64,000 nucleotides of DNA, taken from CBDDHT01 sp965227905 (GTDB taxonomy: Bacteria; Pseudomonadota; Alphaproteobacteria; Rhizobiales; Methyloligellaceae). Below are positions 1 through 9,475 of this stretch, piece after piece. Position 1 is the first letter of the stretch, and each line of letters starts with the position of its first letter. The stretch is taken from contig OZ245780.1 in the NCBI GenBank assembly GCA_965227905.1, forward strand, positions 5,208,001 through 5,272,000, given 5' to 3'. The notes beneath the pieces are model-generated. The model saw nothing but the letters and a program-made list of their open reading frames with translations, ran no database searches and had not been told where the DNA came from. Made by a program: the position numbers and the translations under genes.

Positions 1-3000
1 TGCTTCTCGATGAAGCGCTTCTTGGCGTTGATCAACGGATTGAAGACGAAGGTATCGCCGCCTGCACCACCGACCATGATGTCATCACCCGGGATCGGCT
101 GATCCGGATAGAGTTTGCCTGTCGCGGGATCGAGTTCACCGTCTGGATCGCCTTCGTCGCGGCCCGGGATATTGGCGATTTCCGGTTCACGGGCGTCGGA
201 CCGCGAGATCAGAATGTCGTTGCCGTCACCACCGTAGAGAGCATCTTCGCCGTGACCGCCTTCGAGCACATCGTCGCCTTCGCCGCCTTCAAGCACATCG
301 ACGCCATAGCCACCACGCAGCTCGTCGTTGCCGGCACCGCCTTGAAGGGCGTCGTCACCCATCTCACCTTTGAGACTGTCCGCGGCACTGGTTCCAACCA
401 AGACGTCATTGGCATCGGTGCCAAGACCAAGATCCACAGGGGCCGGGCCGGTCACCGGCTCGGCTAATTCAGCCATTTGCTCTGGGCTGAGTTGCGATCC
501 GAAAACCATGACATCAGATATCGTACCGTCGAACATGGAATGGACATAGTCGCTGCCCTCTTTGCGCGACCAGCCATTGCCGCCAATGATCAGGCTTTCG
601 CTATTTTGATCGATCCCAACTTTGAAAGTCGGCTCGGCTGCAACAAGAGTTCCATCCAAATAAACCTTGAGACCATCCTCACCGAACGAGACCGCCATAT
701 GATGGCTCTCATTCTCTGCAATGGCACTATCGCGGACAACGGCCCACTTCTCTCCGTCACTCGATTGCAGTCGGATCTTGAGCGTGCCGTTGGAGACATA
801 GGCTGTCAGATGGCCGCCATCGCCATTACCGGATGCATCTTTCGAAAACAGCGTTCGCGAACCGTTCACCGCATCCATCGAAAAAGTCATGGCGATCGTG
901 CCATTGGCAACGGCCAAAACCGAAGAATGCTCGATCTCCAGATAGTCACCTCGATCACCGGTGAAGGTGTGACTGCCGGGGACGCCGGCAACAGCCTTTG
1001 CGCCCTCCACCGTGCCGTAGTCCGACGGCATTCCCGACGGCGGCGCAGCGATGTCGCCGGTATCGCGGCCGATTTCAGCCGGTGCGAGAGCTTCATCGAG
1101 CTGGTCGATGGTATCGACAATACCAAGTGCCGGCGCGGCGTTCACTGTCACATCCTGGCGCGTGACCAGGTCGCCGTAGACCGTGATCGTACCCAGCTCG
1201 TCATATTGATGCGCGCCGCCGTTACGGCCCTGGTTCGAGCGCACATGAAGGACCGAATGGTCCACGAACCCGTCGCCATCGCCATCCTTGTGTTCGATCT
1301 TGTAGAGGTCGGCGGTGTGACCGGTAATCTCGATCTTGTCGCCCTCGGCGCGATTGAAGTCCATGATGACGTCGTCGCCGAAGCCATCGACCCAGTGATC
1401 GTGCAGATCGTTGTTTTCCCCAGCAACGCCGTGCCAATGGATCATGCCATTGTCCATGGTGTGCTTCTCGATGAAGCGCTTCTTGGCATTGATCAGCGGA
1501 TTGAAGACGAAGGTATCGCCGCCTGCGCCGCCGACCATAATGTCATCGCCCGGGATCGGTTGATCCGGATAGAGCTTGCCTGTCGCCGGATCGAGTTCGC
1601 CGTCCGGGTCGCCTTCATCGCGGCCTGGGACATCTGCGATATCCGGTTCACGGGCGTCGGACCGCGAGATCAGAATGTCGTTGCCGTCACCGCCGAACAG
1701 GGCGTCTTCACCGTGACCGCCTTCGAGCACATCGTCGCCCTCGCCGCCTTCAAGCCGATCGACGCCATAGCCACCGCGCAGCTCGTCATTGCCGGCGCCG
1801 CCTTGCAAGGTGTCGTCACCCATCTCACCTTTGAGGCTGTCTGCCGCTTCTGAACCGACGAGCGTGTCGTTCTCATCTGTACCGAGACCCGGATCAACAT
1901 GCGCGGGTCCAGTGACCGGCTCGGCCAGTTTCCCCATCTGTGCAGGTGAAAGCTGCGATCCGAACACCATCACATCGGTGATCGTACCGTCGAACAGATG
2001 GGTGACATTGCTGTTCGTCTCGGAGCGATACCAGCCGTTCCCGCCGACGATCAGGCTTTCATTGTTGTCTTCAAGACCCACTTTGAAGGTCGGTTCGGCG
2101 GCGACCAAGGCACCGTCCAAATAGACTTTAAGCCCGTCCTCACCGAACGAGAAAGCAACATGATGGTTTTCGCCTTCGCCGATCGGATGGTCTTTAACCG
2201 ACACCCATTTCTCGCTCGCCTCCGATTGAAGACGCACTTTGAGCTGGCCGTTATAGACGAAGGCCGTCAGATGGCCACCATCGCCATTGCCTGATGCATC
2301 CTTCGAAAAAAGCGCTTTGGCCCCGGACAATGAGTCCATCGAGAACGTCATCGCAATCGTGCCATTGGCCAATGCGAGATTCGAAGAATGGGCAATCTCC
2401 AGATAGTCCCCGCGTTCGCCCGAGAAGGTCTGCGCACCTGGAATCCCAGCAACAGCCTTCAATCCGTCAACAGTGCCATAATCGGCCGGCGTCGCTGAAG
2501 GCTGCGCAGCGATATCGCCCGTGTCGCGCCCGATTTCGGCTGGGGCGAGAGCCTCATCCAACTGATCGATCGTGTCGACGATTCCGAGTGCTGGTGCGGC
2601 ATTCACCGTTACATCTTGGCGCGTGACCAGGTCGCCATAGACCGTGATCGTGCCGAGCTCGTCATATTGATGCGCGCCGCCATTGCGACCCTGGTTCGAG
2701 CGGATGTGCAAGACCGAATGGTCGACGAATCCATCTCCGTCACTGTCTTTGTGCTCTATCTTGTAAAGATCGGCTGTATGACCGGTGATCTCGATCCTGT
2801 CGCCTTCGGCACGATCGAAATCCATGATGACATCGTCACCGATCCCATCGACCCAGTGGTCATGAAGATCGTTGTTTTCGCCTGCGACGCCGTGCCAATG
2901 GATCATGCCATTGTCCATCGTGTGCTTCTCGATGAAGCGCTTTTTCGCATTGATCAGCGGATTGAAGACGAAGGTATCGCCACCTGCACCACCGACGAGG

Positions 3001-5402
3001 ATGTCATCTGCCGGGATAGGTTGATCCGGATAGAGCTTACCTGTCGCTGGATCAAGTTCACCATCTGGATCGCCTTCGTCGCGGCCCGGGACATTGGCGA
3101 TTTCCGGTTCACGGGCATCGGATCGCGAGATCAGGATATCGTTGCCGTCACCGCCATAAAGCACGTCCTCGCCATGACCGCCGTCGAGGACATCGTCGCC
3201 ATCGCCGCCTTCGAGCCGATCGACGCCATAGCCGCCATTCAGTTCGTCATTGCCGGCATTGCCCTGCAATGTGTCATCGCCCATCTCGCCCTTGAGATTG
3301 TCATCAGCCGTAGTTCCCGCGAGTGTGTCATTCTCATCGGTACCAAGACCGGGGTCTGCTGGCACCGCTCCCGTTACGGGTTCAGCCAGTTCAGCCATCT
3401 GTTCCGGGCTCAGTTGTGATCCGAAAACCATGATGTCCGAAATGGTGCCGTCGAATTCGGAATGCACACGCTGATTGGTCTCGGTCCGAGACCAGCCGTT
3501 TCCGCCAATGATCAAACTCTCGCTGTTCTCATCGAGGCCGGATTTGAATGTCGGTTCCGCTGCAACCAGAGATCCGTCCAGATAGACCTTGAGACCGTCT
3601 TCACCGAAGGAGACCGCCAGATGATGGCTTTCTCCCTCGCCTATCGGGTTGTTTTTGACGGTCACCCATTTGGAGGCATCTTCGGACTGCAAACGCACCT
3701 TGAGTGCGCCGTTGGAGACATAGGTGGTCAGATGTCCGCCGTCTCCGTAGCCTGATGCGTCTTTCGAAAACAGCGTTTTCGAGCCGCCGATCGCATCCAT
3801 GGCAAAGGTCATGGCGATCGTGCCGTTGGCGACGGCCAAGGCCTGCGAGTGATCGATCTCCAGATAATCGCCTCGGTTGCCTGAGAACGTGTGCTCCCCT
3901 GCGATCCCGGCAATAGCCTTTGCGCCCTCGACAACCCCATAGTCTGACGGTGTCGACGAAGGCGGCGGTGCGATCGGTCCGGTATCGCGGCCGATTTCGG
4001 CCGGTGCAAGAGCTTCATCGAGTTGGTCGATATTGTCGACAATTCCCAGGGCGGGAGCTGCATTGACCGTCACATCTTCGCGGGTAACAAGGTCGCCGTA
4101 AACGGTGATCGTACCAAGCTCGTCATACTGATGAGCGCCACCATTGCGGCCCTGATTGGAGCGGATATGCAGAACCGTATGATCAACGAATCCATCGCCA
4201 TCGCCATCCTTGTGCTCGATCTTGTAGAGATCGGCCGTATGGCCTGTGATCTCGATCTTGTCACCTTCGGCACGATTGAAATCCATGATGACATCATCAC
4301 CGAAGCCATCGACCCAATGGTCGTGTAGATCGTTGTTTTCACCCGCCACGCCGTGCCAATGGATCATGCCATTGTCCATGGTGTGCTTCTCGATGAAGCG
4401 CTTCTTGGCGTTGATCAAAGGATTGAACACGAAGGTATCGCCGCCTGCGCCGCCGACCATGATGTCGTCGCCCGGAATCGGTTGATCCGGATAGAGTTTG
4501 CCCGTCGTGGGATCGAGTTCACTGTCCGGGTCGCCTTCGTCGCGGCCCGGTACATCTGCGATATCCGGTTCACGGGCATCGGACCGCGAGATCAAAATGT
4601 CGTTGCCGTCACCGCCATAGAGCGCGTCTTCGCCGTGACCGCCTTCAAGCACATCGTCGCCCTCGCCGCCTTCGAGACGATCGACGCCATAGCCACCACG
4701 CAGTTCGTCATTGCCGGCACCAGCTTGCAAGGTGTCATCGCCCATCTCACCCTGGAGACTGTCTTCAGCGGCAGAGCCGACCAATGTATCGTTCTCATCC
4801 GTACCAAGGCCTGGTTCGACTGGTGCGGGTCCCGTGATCGGCTCAGCCAAAACCGCAATGTGCTCTGGCTCCAGCTGCGACTCGAACACCATGACATCAC
4901 TGATCGTCCCATCGAACATGGAATGGACGTAGTCGCTGCCCTCTTTGCGTGACCAGCCATTGCCGCCGATAATCAGGCTTTCCGTATTGTCTTCAAGACC
5001 AACCTTGAAGGTGGGCTCGGCAGCAACGAGGGAACCATCCAGATAGATCTTGAGGCCGTCGCCGCCGAACGAAACCGCAAGATGATGGTCCTCGCCTTCA
5101 CCAATCTTATGATCGCGCACGGTGACCCACTTGGAGCTATCTTCAGACTGAAGGCGCACCTTGAGCGTGCCGTTGTAGACATAAGCCGTGAGATGACCGC
5201 CCTCGCCATTCCCAGATGCGTCCTTCGAGAAGAGTGTCTTGGCCCCACCCGTCGCATCCATAGCGAACGCCATCGCCAAGGTACCGTTTGCCAGAGCCAG
5301 ATCGGTGGAATGTGGTATTTCGAGAAAATCTCCGCGAATTCCCGAGAAATCTCTCGTGCCAGGTAATCCTGCAATAGCGGAAATTCCATCTACGGCGCCG
5401 TA
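1..5402 (-). repeat. Tandem 1461-bp coding repeat (487 aa), about 3.7 copies
   Basis: The same anchor (tgcttctcgatgaagcg) occurs at 1, 1462, 2923 and 4384, so the period is exactly 1461 bp three times over. No indels are seen, but the copies differ at many third positions and some amino acids, for example YGAVDG, YGVVEG and YGTVDG at the unit starts. The units are old enough to have diverged while unit length was kept. Confidence 0.92.
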
Positions 5403-5438
5403 ACCGGCGGGCAACGCTCCAAGATCCACCACTGCCAT
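1..5438 (-). CDS. Giant LamG-like/RTX repeat protein, N-terminal 1812 codons (runs off window start)
   Basis: Read on the minus strand, one uninterrupted frame starts at the ATG at 5436-5438 (MAVVDLGALPAGYG), with an AGGGAG ribosome site 6 nt upstream, and is still open at position 1. The visible part is 3.7 copies of a 487-residue unit. Each unit has a LamG/concanavalin-A-like domain (FSGxRGDYLEI, HHLAVSFGEDGLKVYLDG, LIIGGNGWSR), then RTX calcium repeats (GGxGxDxLxGGxGDD), then a His-rich segment (HWHGVAGENNDLHDHW) and a GDKIEITGHTADLYKIEHKDGDGDG stretch cut by Asp-rich calcium-loop-like residues. There is no Sec signal, as expected for a type I substrate, and the gene is divergent from a type I secretion operon. 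A surface adhesin or S-layer-like protein is the best guess. The C-terminal secretion signal lies outside the window. Confidence 0.9.
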   Translation of the reverse strand, partial: MAVVDLGALPAGYGAVDGISAIAGLPGTRDFSGIRGDFLEIPHSTDLALANGTLAMAFAMDATGGAKTLFSKDASGNGEGGHLTAYVYNGTLKVRLQSEDSSKWVTVRDHKIGEGEDHHLAVSFGGDGLKIYLDGSLVAAEPTFKVGLEDNTESLIIGGNGWSRKEGSDYVHSMFDGTISDVMVFESQLEPEHIAVLAEPITGPAPVEPGLGTDENDTLVGSAAEDSLQGEMGDDTLQAGAGNDELRGGYGVDRLEGGEGDDVLEGGHGEDALYGGDGNDILISRSDAREPDIADVPGRDEGDPDSELDPTTGKLYPDQPIPGDDIMVGGAGGDTFVFNPLINAKKRFIEKHTMDNGMIHWHGVAGENNDLHDHWVDGFGDDVIMDFNRAEGDKIEITGHTADLYKIEHKDGDGDGFVDHTVLHIRSNQGRNGGAHQYDELGTITVYGDLVTREDVTVNAAPALGIVDNIDQLDEALAPAEIGRDTGPIAPPPSSTPSDYGVVEGAKAIAGIAGEHTFSGNRGDYLEIDHSQALAVANGTIAMTFAMDAIGGSKTLFSKDASGYGDGGHLTTYVSNGALKVRLQSEDASKWVTVKNNPIGEGESHHLAVSFGEDGLKVYLDGSLVAAEPTFKSGLDENSESLIIGGNGWSRTETNQRVHSEFDGTISDIMVFGSQLSPEQMAELAEPVTGAVPADPGLGTDENDTLAGTTADDNLKGEMGDDTLQGNAGNDELNGGYGVDRLEGGDGDDVLDGGHGEDVLYGGDGNDILISRSDAREPEIANVPGRDEGDPDGELDPATGKLYPDQPIPADDILVGGAGGDTFVFNPLINAKKRFIEKHTMDNGMIHWHGVAGENNDLHDHWVDGIGDDVIMDFDRAEGDRIEITGHTADLYKIEHKDSDGDGFVDHSVLHIRSNQGRNGGAHQYDELGTITVYGDLVTRQDVTVNAAPALGIVDTIDQLDEALAPAEIGRDTGDIAAQPSATPADYGTVDGLKAVAGIPGAQTFSGERGDYLEIAHSSNLALANGTIAMTFSMDSLSGAKALFSKDASGNGDGGHLTAFVYNGQLKVRLQSEASEKWVSVKDHPIGEGENHHVAFSFGEDGLKVYLDGALVAAEPTFKVGLEDNNESLIVGGNGWYRSETNSNVTHLFDGTITDVMVFGSQLSPAQMGKLAEPVTGPAHVDPGLGTDENDTLVGSEAADSLKGEMGDDTLQGGAGNDELRGGYGVDRLEGGEGDDVLEGGHGEDALFGGDGNDILISRSDAREPDIADVPGRDEGDPDGELDPATGKLYPDQPIPGDDIMVGGAGGDTFVFNPLINAKKRFIEKHTMDNGMIHWHGVAGENNDLHDHWVDGFGDDVIMDFNRAEGDKIEITGHTADLYKIEHKDGDGDGFVDHSVLHVRSNQGRNGGAHQYDELGTITVYGDLVTRQDVTVNAAPALGIVDTIDQLDEALAPAEIGRDTGDIAAPPSGMPSDYGTVEGAKAVAGVPGSHTFTGDRGDYLEIEHSSVLAVANGTIAMTFSMDAVNGSRTLFSKDASGNGDGGHLTAYVSNGTLKIRLQSSDGEKWAVVRDSAIAENESHHMAVSFGEDGLKVYLDGTLVAAEPTFKVGIDQNSESLIIGGNGWSRKEGSDYVHSMFDGTISDVMVFGSQLSPEQMAELAEPVTGPAPVDLGLGTDANDVLVGTSAADSLKGEMGDDALQGGAGNDELRGGYGVDVLEGGEGDDVLEGGHGEDALYGGDGNDILISRSDAREPEIANIPGRDEGDPDGELDPATGKLYPDQPIPGDDIMVGGAGGDTFVFNPLINAKKRFIEK

Positions 5439-5803
5439 CAGTCTCTCCCTATGTCATTGGAACGGGCCATTGAAGTGATTCCGATCAGGATTGGCCCGCG
5501 ATGTCTGGAAAGCTCGATACCAATGATAGACGTAGTGTTGTAGCCAATTGAACAAGAATAGAAACTGAAAAATGAATACGATAAGCGCATTTTGATTTCA
5601 TATACGAAGAAAAAAAGCGATTTTTTTATGTAAAAATTGATCAAAAATTCGCTTAATATCTTTCGTCAGGCTGTTATTCGAAATTTTAGGCAATATCTAT
5701 CAGTATTTTCACAACATTTACTCAACGATATGCACACGATTTTATACTGGGCCTGCTTTGGTCTCAGCCCATTGCATATCAATATCGGGCAAGATCAATC
5801 CGC
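5439..5803. promoter_or_regulatory. Divergent intergenic region between LamG/RTX gene and type I secretion operon
   Basis: This 365-bp stretch has no credible gene and is much richer in A and T than its surroundings, especially 5560-5760. It must hold the promoters for the leftward LamG/RTX gene and the rightward ABC-HlyD operon. I cannot assign -35/-10 boxes or an operator with confidence. Confidence 0.5.
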
Positions 5804-7663
5804 ATGAAACCTTCCAAATTTATCGCTTGGCGCGGCACTGGGATCGCAGAAACCTGCTCAGCCATTGCTGGAATCGCGCGCGTTCTCAACGGTTCAATCC
5901 GACAAATCCCAGCACGCGCAATCCTCCATAGATTATCCGCAGTGGCAGTCGCTGGCCTTTCAGCGTTCAAATCATTCAGGAACAGCGAACAATCCGCAGA
6001 TCCCGAAGACGGCAAAAATCTGTTTTCGCCAGCTCTTCTGTGGCCTGTCTTCGCTATCAGCTTCTTTATCAACATTCTGATGCTGACCAGCCCCCTCTAT
6101 ATGCTGCAGGTCTACGACCGAGTCGTATCGTCGGGTAGCTACGACACGCTGATATTCTTATCGCTCGCCTGCGGAGGGCTGCTCCTGGCGAATGGGCTTC
6201 TCGAAGGTTTTCGCTCGCAACTCACCAACAATCTTGCAGCTGCGCACCAGTCGGAGTGGGCTCCGAAGATTCTCAGCAGCCTGGCACGCAGCTCTTCTCT
6301 GAAAGATAGTAAACTCGACCAACGTCCGCTGCAGGATTTGGAGACCGTTCAAAAGTTCATGTCAGGAAATGTTCTCCTCGCCTTTCTGGATGCACCCTGG
6401 ACACCTGTTTTTCTGCTCGTGCTTTTCATTCTGCATCCCATTCTCGGACTGACAGCGGTTGTCGGTGCCGTGATTCTGACTGTCCTAGCGCTGATTACGG
6501 AATTCGTTACGAGCAAACTCTATGCAGGGGCTCATCAGCTGACGACCAGTTCGGGCGTATTCGCCGACGACATCTTGAAGAATAGCGACGTTGTTCGATC
6601 GATGGGTATGCTCGAGCGCATGCGCCTTCGATGGCAGGACGTGTTCGAAAAGAGTGCCGTTCTTCAGGCGCGCGCTAATGACCGCTCCGCGTTCCTGCGC
6701 GGACTAGTGAAGTTTTTCAGACCCCTTCTCCAGATGGGTATCTTGGGGTTCGGAGCCCTGCTCGTGATCAATGGCGAACTGACCGCGGGGTCGATGGTTG
6801 CCGGTTCCATCTTGATGGGTAGAGCCTTGGCTCCGATCGAACAGGTTGTCTCGAGTTGGCGCACCGTACTGCAGGCCCGCGGAGCTTGGACACGTTTGCA
6901 GGCCTATATTTCGGAGAACGTCGAGTCTGATACCCGCGTCATGGAGCAGCCGAAACCACAAGGTCTCCTGGCGGTCGAAAACCTAACGGCTCTGATTCCG
7001 GGTTCGGACAAGCCCATTCTGCAGAGGATCAGTTTCGAACTCTCGGCCGGCGAGGCGCTTGCCATTGTCGGGCCAAGCGGTGCAGGGAAGTCGACGCTGG
7101 CCAGAGCCCTTGTTGGCGCAATCAAACCCGACCGAGGGGCCGTACGACTCGACGGCGTTGAGATGGCGCACTGGTCGGAAGAGCAGCGCGGCCAGAATAT
7201 CGGCTACCTCCCGCAGGACGTACAGTTGTTTGATGGAACCGTTGCGGACAATATTTCTCGGTTTATCGAAGGACCCGACGCGGCAGTCCACGCTGCCGCC
7301 CAGCTTGCGAATGTCAGCGACTTGGTGAACCGATTGCCGGACGGCTTCCTTACAGAGCTTACGGAAAGAGGTAAACCGCTCAGTCCGGGTCAGTGTCAGC
7401 GGGTGGCATTAGCGCGCGCAATGTATTCGGACCCTCCGTTGATCGTTCTCGATGAACCAAATGCCCATCCGGATAGCGACGGTGAGGCGGCGCTTGTGGA
7501 AGCCATCGCAGCCCTTCGCGAGCGAGGCGCAACCATTGTTCTCATTACGCATCGGTCGGCTCTCCTCAATCATATGGACAAGGTCTTGGCCCTGGCGTCC
7601 GGCAAGATCCGCTATTTCGACGAAAAATCGCAATTCCTCAACCAATTGGCAGCTGTGGCGTAA
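5804..7663 (+). CDS. Type I secretion ABC transporter, permease/ATPase fusion (PrtD family)
   Basis: The 619-residue protein would energise one-step export of RTX proteins across both membranes. About 65 basic residues precede a membrane domain (LWPVFAISFFINILMLTSPLYML onward, through about residue 320). The nucleotide-binding domain has Walker A GPSGAGKST at residues 423-431, a signature read as LSPGQ at about 526-530 instead of LSGGQ, Walker B with DEP at 550-552, and an H-loop in LITHRSAL. LSPGQ is seen in PrtD-type transporters. The HlyD adaptor starts 15 nt after its stop, so the two are one operon. Likely substrates are the flanking LamG/RTX protein and the RTX peroxidase. No TolC-type outer membrane gene is present, so that part is probably encoded elsewhere. 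A start nearer residue 60 is possible. Confidence 0.93.
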   Translation: MKPSKFIAWRGTGIAETCSAIAGIARVLNGSIRQIPARAILHRLSAVAVAGLSAFKSFRNSEQSADPEDGKNLFSPALLWPVFAISFFINILMLTSPLYMLQVYDRVVSSGSYDTLIFLSLACGGLLLANGLLEGFRSQLTNNLAAAHQSEWAPKILSSLARSSSLKDSKLDQRPLQDLETVQKFMSGNVLLAFLDAPWTPVFLLVLFILHPILGLTAVVGAVILTVLALITEFVTSKLYAGAHQLTTSSGVFADDILKNSDVVRSMGMLERMRLRWQDVFEKSAVLQARANDRSAFLRGLVKFFRPLLQMGILGFGALLVINGELTAGSMVAGSILMGRALAPIEQVVSSWRTVLQARGAWTRLQAYISENVESDTRVMEQPKPQGLLAVENLTALIPGSDKPILQRISFELSAGEALAIVGPSGAGKSTLARALVGAIKPDRGAVRLDGVEMAHWSEEQRGQNIGYLPQDVQLFDGTVADNISRFIEGPDAAVHAAAQLANVSDLVNRLPDGFLTELTERGKPLSPGQCQRVALARAMYSDPPLIVLDEPNAHPDSDGEAALVEAIAALRERGATIVLITHRSALLNHMDKVLALASGKIRYFDEKSQFLNQLAAVA

Positions 7664-7678
7664 AGGCAAGGATCGAAC

Positions 7679-8974
7679 ATGACAAACGATTGGAGTCAAA
7701 GAGGAATTCGCCGCGCCAAGACCGGTGCACTTGCGGTGATCATTCTGGCATTCGGCGGCTTCGGAGGCTGGTCGGCGACAGCCCCGATGTCCGGCGCTGT
7801 CATTGCGCCCGGGGTCGTCAAGGTGCTGACTAACCGAAAAGCTGTGCAGCACAGAGAGGGAGGAATCATCAAAGAGATTCTGGTAAGCGACGGCGATCGG
7901 GTTACAGTCGGCGCTGTCGTCATACGGCTCGATGCCACCCGAGCCCGAAACAGCCACAACCTGCTTCGTGCAAGGCGCGATCATATCCTGGCGACGATCG
8001 CCAGACTGCAGGCGGAGTTGCGCGGCGACAAAGCGATGGCCGACCCCAATGGCGCCGAAATGAACGAAACCGAACGGAACGGAATGCTCAAGCATCAGCG
8101 CGAATTGCTTACAGCGCGCCTGCAAATGCTGGCCAGCAGCGAAGCGATGATCGATGAGAAGGTCGAACAGCTGAAGCAAGAGATCGTCGGCTTGGAGAGC
8201 AAGGTTTCCGAACAGACTTATCAAATCAAATCGATCGGCGGTGAGATCGACGATTTACAGGCCCTCTACACAAAGGGGCTGACACCCCGGTCACGGCTCC
8301 TGGAGCTTCAGCGCAAGGCGGCCCAGCTGCGCGGACAACGCGCCGAGGCAAAGGCACGCATCGGCGCTTCGAGACGTTCGATGGCAGAGGCCAAACAGCA
8401 ACAGAGCCGCACCCGTGCCGAGTTCCACGAGCGTGCAAATCGTGAGCTGAATGAGAGCCAGCGGCAATTGCACGAGATCATCGAGCAACTCGAATCCGCT
8501 GCGCATAGCCTCGCCCAGTCGGAGATTCGCGCCACGGCGAGCGGCATCATCGTTGGTCTTGCCGTACACACTGTTGGTGGGGTCATCACACCCGGCGACA
8601 CGCTGCTTGAGATACTGCCCGAAGCGGAAACCCTGGTTATCGAATCGGAGATCCAAGTCAAGGACATCGACCTCGTCTACAAGGGTCAACCGGTCGATAT
8701 CCAGTTCGTTTCGTCGAGAGCACGATCCCTTGAGAAACATGTCGGGAAATTGGCCTACGTGTCGGCTGACAGCATGCACGATGAGAAAACAGGCCGCTCG
8801 TTTTTCATCGCCCGTGCCGAAATCGACAAGAACACGATCGATCCGGAAATGGCAGAGATTGTGCAGCCAGGTCTGGCCGCCGAGCTGTTCATCAAATCGA
8901 AGGCCCGGACACCGTTGCAATACCTGGTTTCCCCGCTTCAAGAGAGCATCGCTCGCGCCTGGCGTGAGAATTAG
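7679..8974 (+). CDS. HlyD-family periplasmic adaptor of type I secretion (PrtE-like)
   Basis: The 431-residue membrane fusion protein would link the inner-membrane ABC transporter to a TolC-like channel. It has one N-terminal membrane segment (GALAVIILAFGGFGGWSATAP, about residues 15-35), the conserved start of the barrel (VQHREGGIIKEILVSDGDRV), a long coiled-coil hairpin (about residues 95-275), and the return strand ending IRATASGIIVGLAVHTVGGVI. The C-terminal region matches type I adaptors (GLAAELFIKSKARTPLQYLVSPLQESIARAWREN). It is the second gene of the operon begun at 5804. Length is usual for the family. Confidence 0.93.
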   Translation: MTNDWSQRGIRRAKTGALAVIILAFGGFGGWSATAPMSGAVIAPGVVKVLTNRKAVQHREGGIIKEILVSDGDRVTVGAVVIRLDATRARNSHNLLRARRDHILATIARLQAELRGDKAMADPNGAEMNETERNGMLKHQRELLTARLQMLASSEAMIDEKVEQLKQEIVGLESKVSEQTYQIKSIGGEIDDLQALYTKGLTPRSRLLELQRKAAQLRGQRAEAKARIGASRRSMAEAKQQQSRTRAEFHERANRELNESQRQLHEIIEQLESAAHSLAQSEIRATASGIIVGLAVHTVGGVITPGDTLLEILPEAETLVIESEIQVKDIDLVYKGQPVDIQFVSSRARSLEKHVGKLAYVSADSMHDEKTGRSFFIARAEIDKNTIDPEMAEIVQPGLAAELFIKSKARTPLQYLVSPLQESIARAWREN

Positions 8975-9475
8975 CCCAGATATTTGGTACCCGCTCAACC
9001 GGAAGGTTGAATTGCACATAGAAATCGAGACTCTAGCCGGCACTATTACAAGTTTGGCTTCAGGCCTCGACGAAACGAACCAATTGGCAAAACGAGATTG
9101 CAAGAAACAGGCTGTGGGATTCTAGTTCGTCGGTTAACTCGGAAAATCTGCCTACAGACAATCGCGAGTTGCCTGTTTCGCGAGTGACTCCATTTCGGCA
9201 CGGCGAAAACATCGTTTTCCCATTACAGTTCTGCTACTTATAGGCCTTTGATAAACTACGCTTGGTTGGACCGGTAGATTACACTAAGCGGACAGTCCGC
9301 CCTTGCATCCAACCTGGATGATAACCTTAAGGCCGCGAACATTTACCTGGAACATTAACTGACGCCCCTAAGAGAGGGCAGACAAACCGTCGCACATCTC
9401 CATAGGGTCTGCCCAAATTTCGTGTAACCACGCCGAGCACCAGATGCGGTACGCGGCAGTCTTTGGGTAGGTCAA
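8975..9475 (+). promoter_or_regulatory. Leader/promoter region of the RTX heme peroxidase with an inverted repeat
   Basis: No gene is seen in these 501 bp. An 8-bp perfect inverted repeat, GGGCAGAC at 9376-9383 and GTCTGCCC at 9407-9414, surrounds a 23-nt loop and ends 61 nt before the peroxidase start. No U-run follows it, so it is more likely an operator or mRNA structure than a terminator. No promoter boxes can be assigned with confidence. Confidence 0.4.

Noticed and set aside
477..1853. Long plus-strand open frame of 458 codons, and similar ones at 2616-3419 and 4353-4952
   Set aside because: They lie opposite the LamG/RTX gene and recur with its 1461-bp period. They are mirror frames made by its codon bias.
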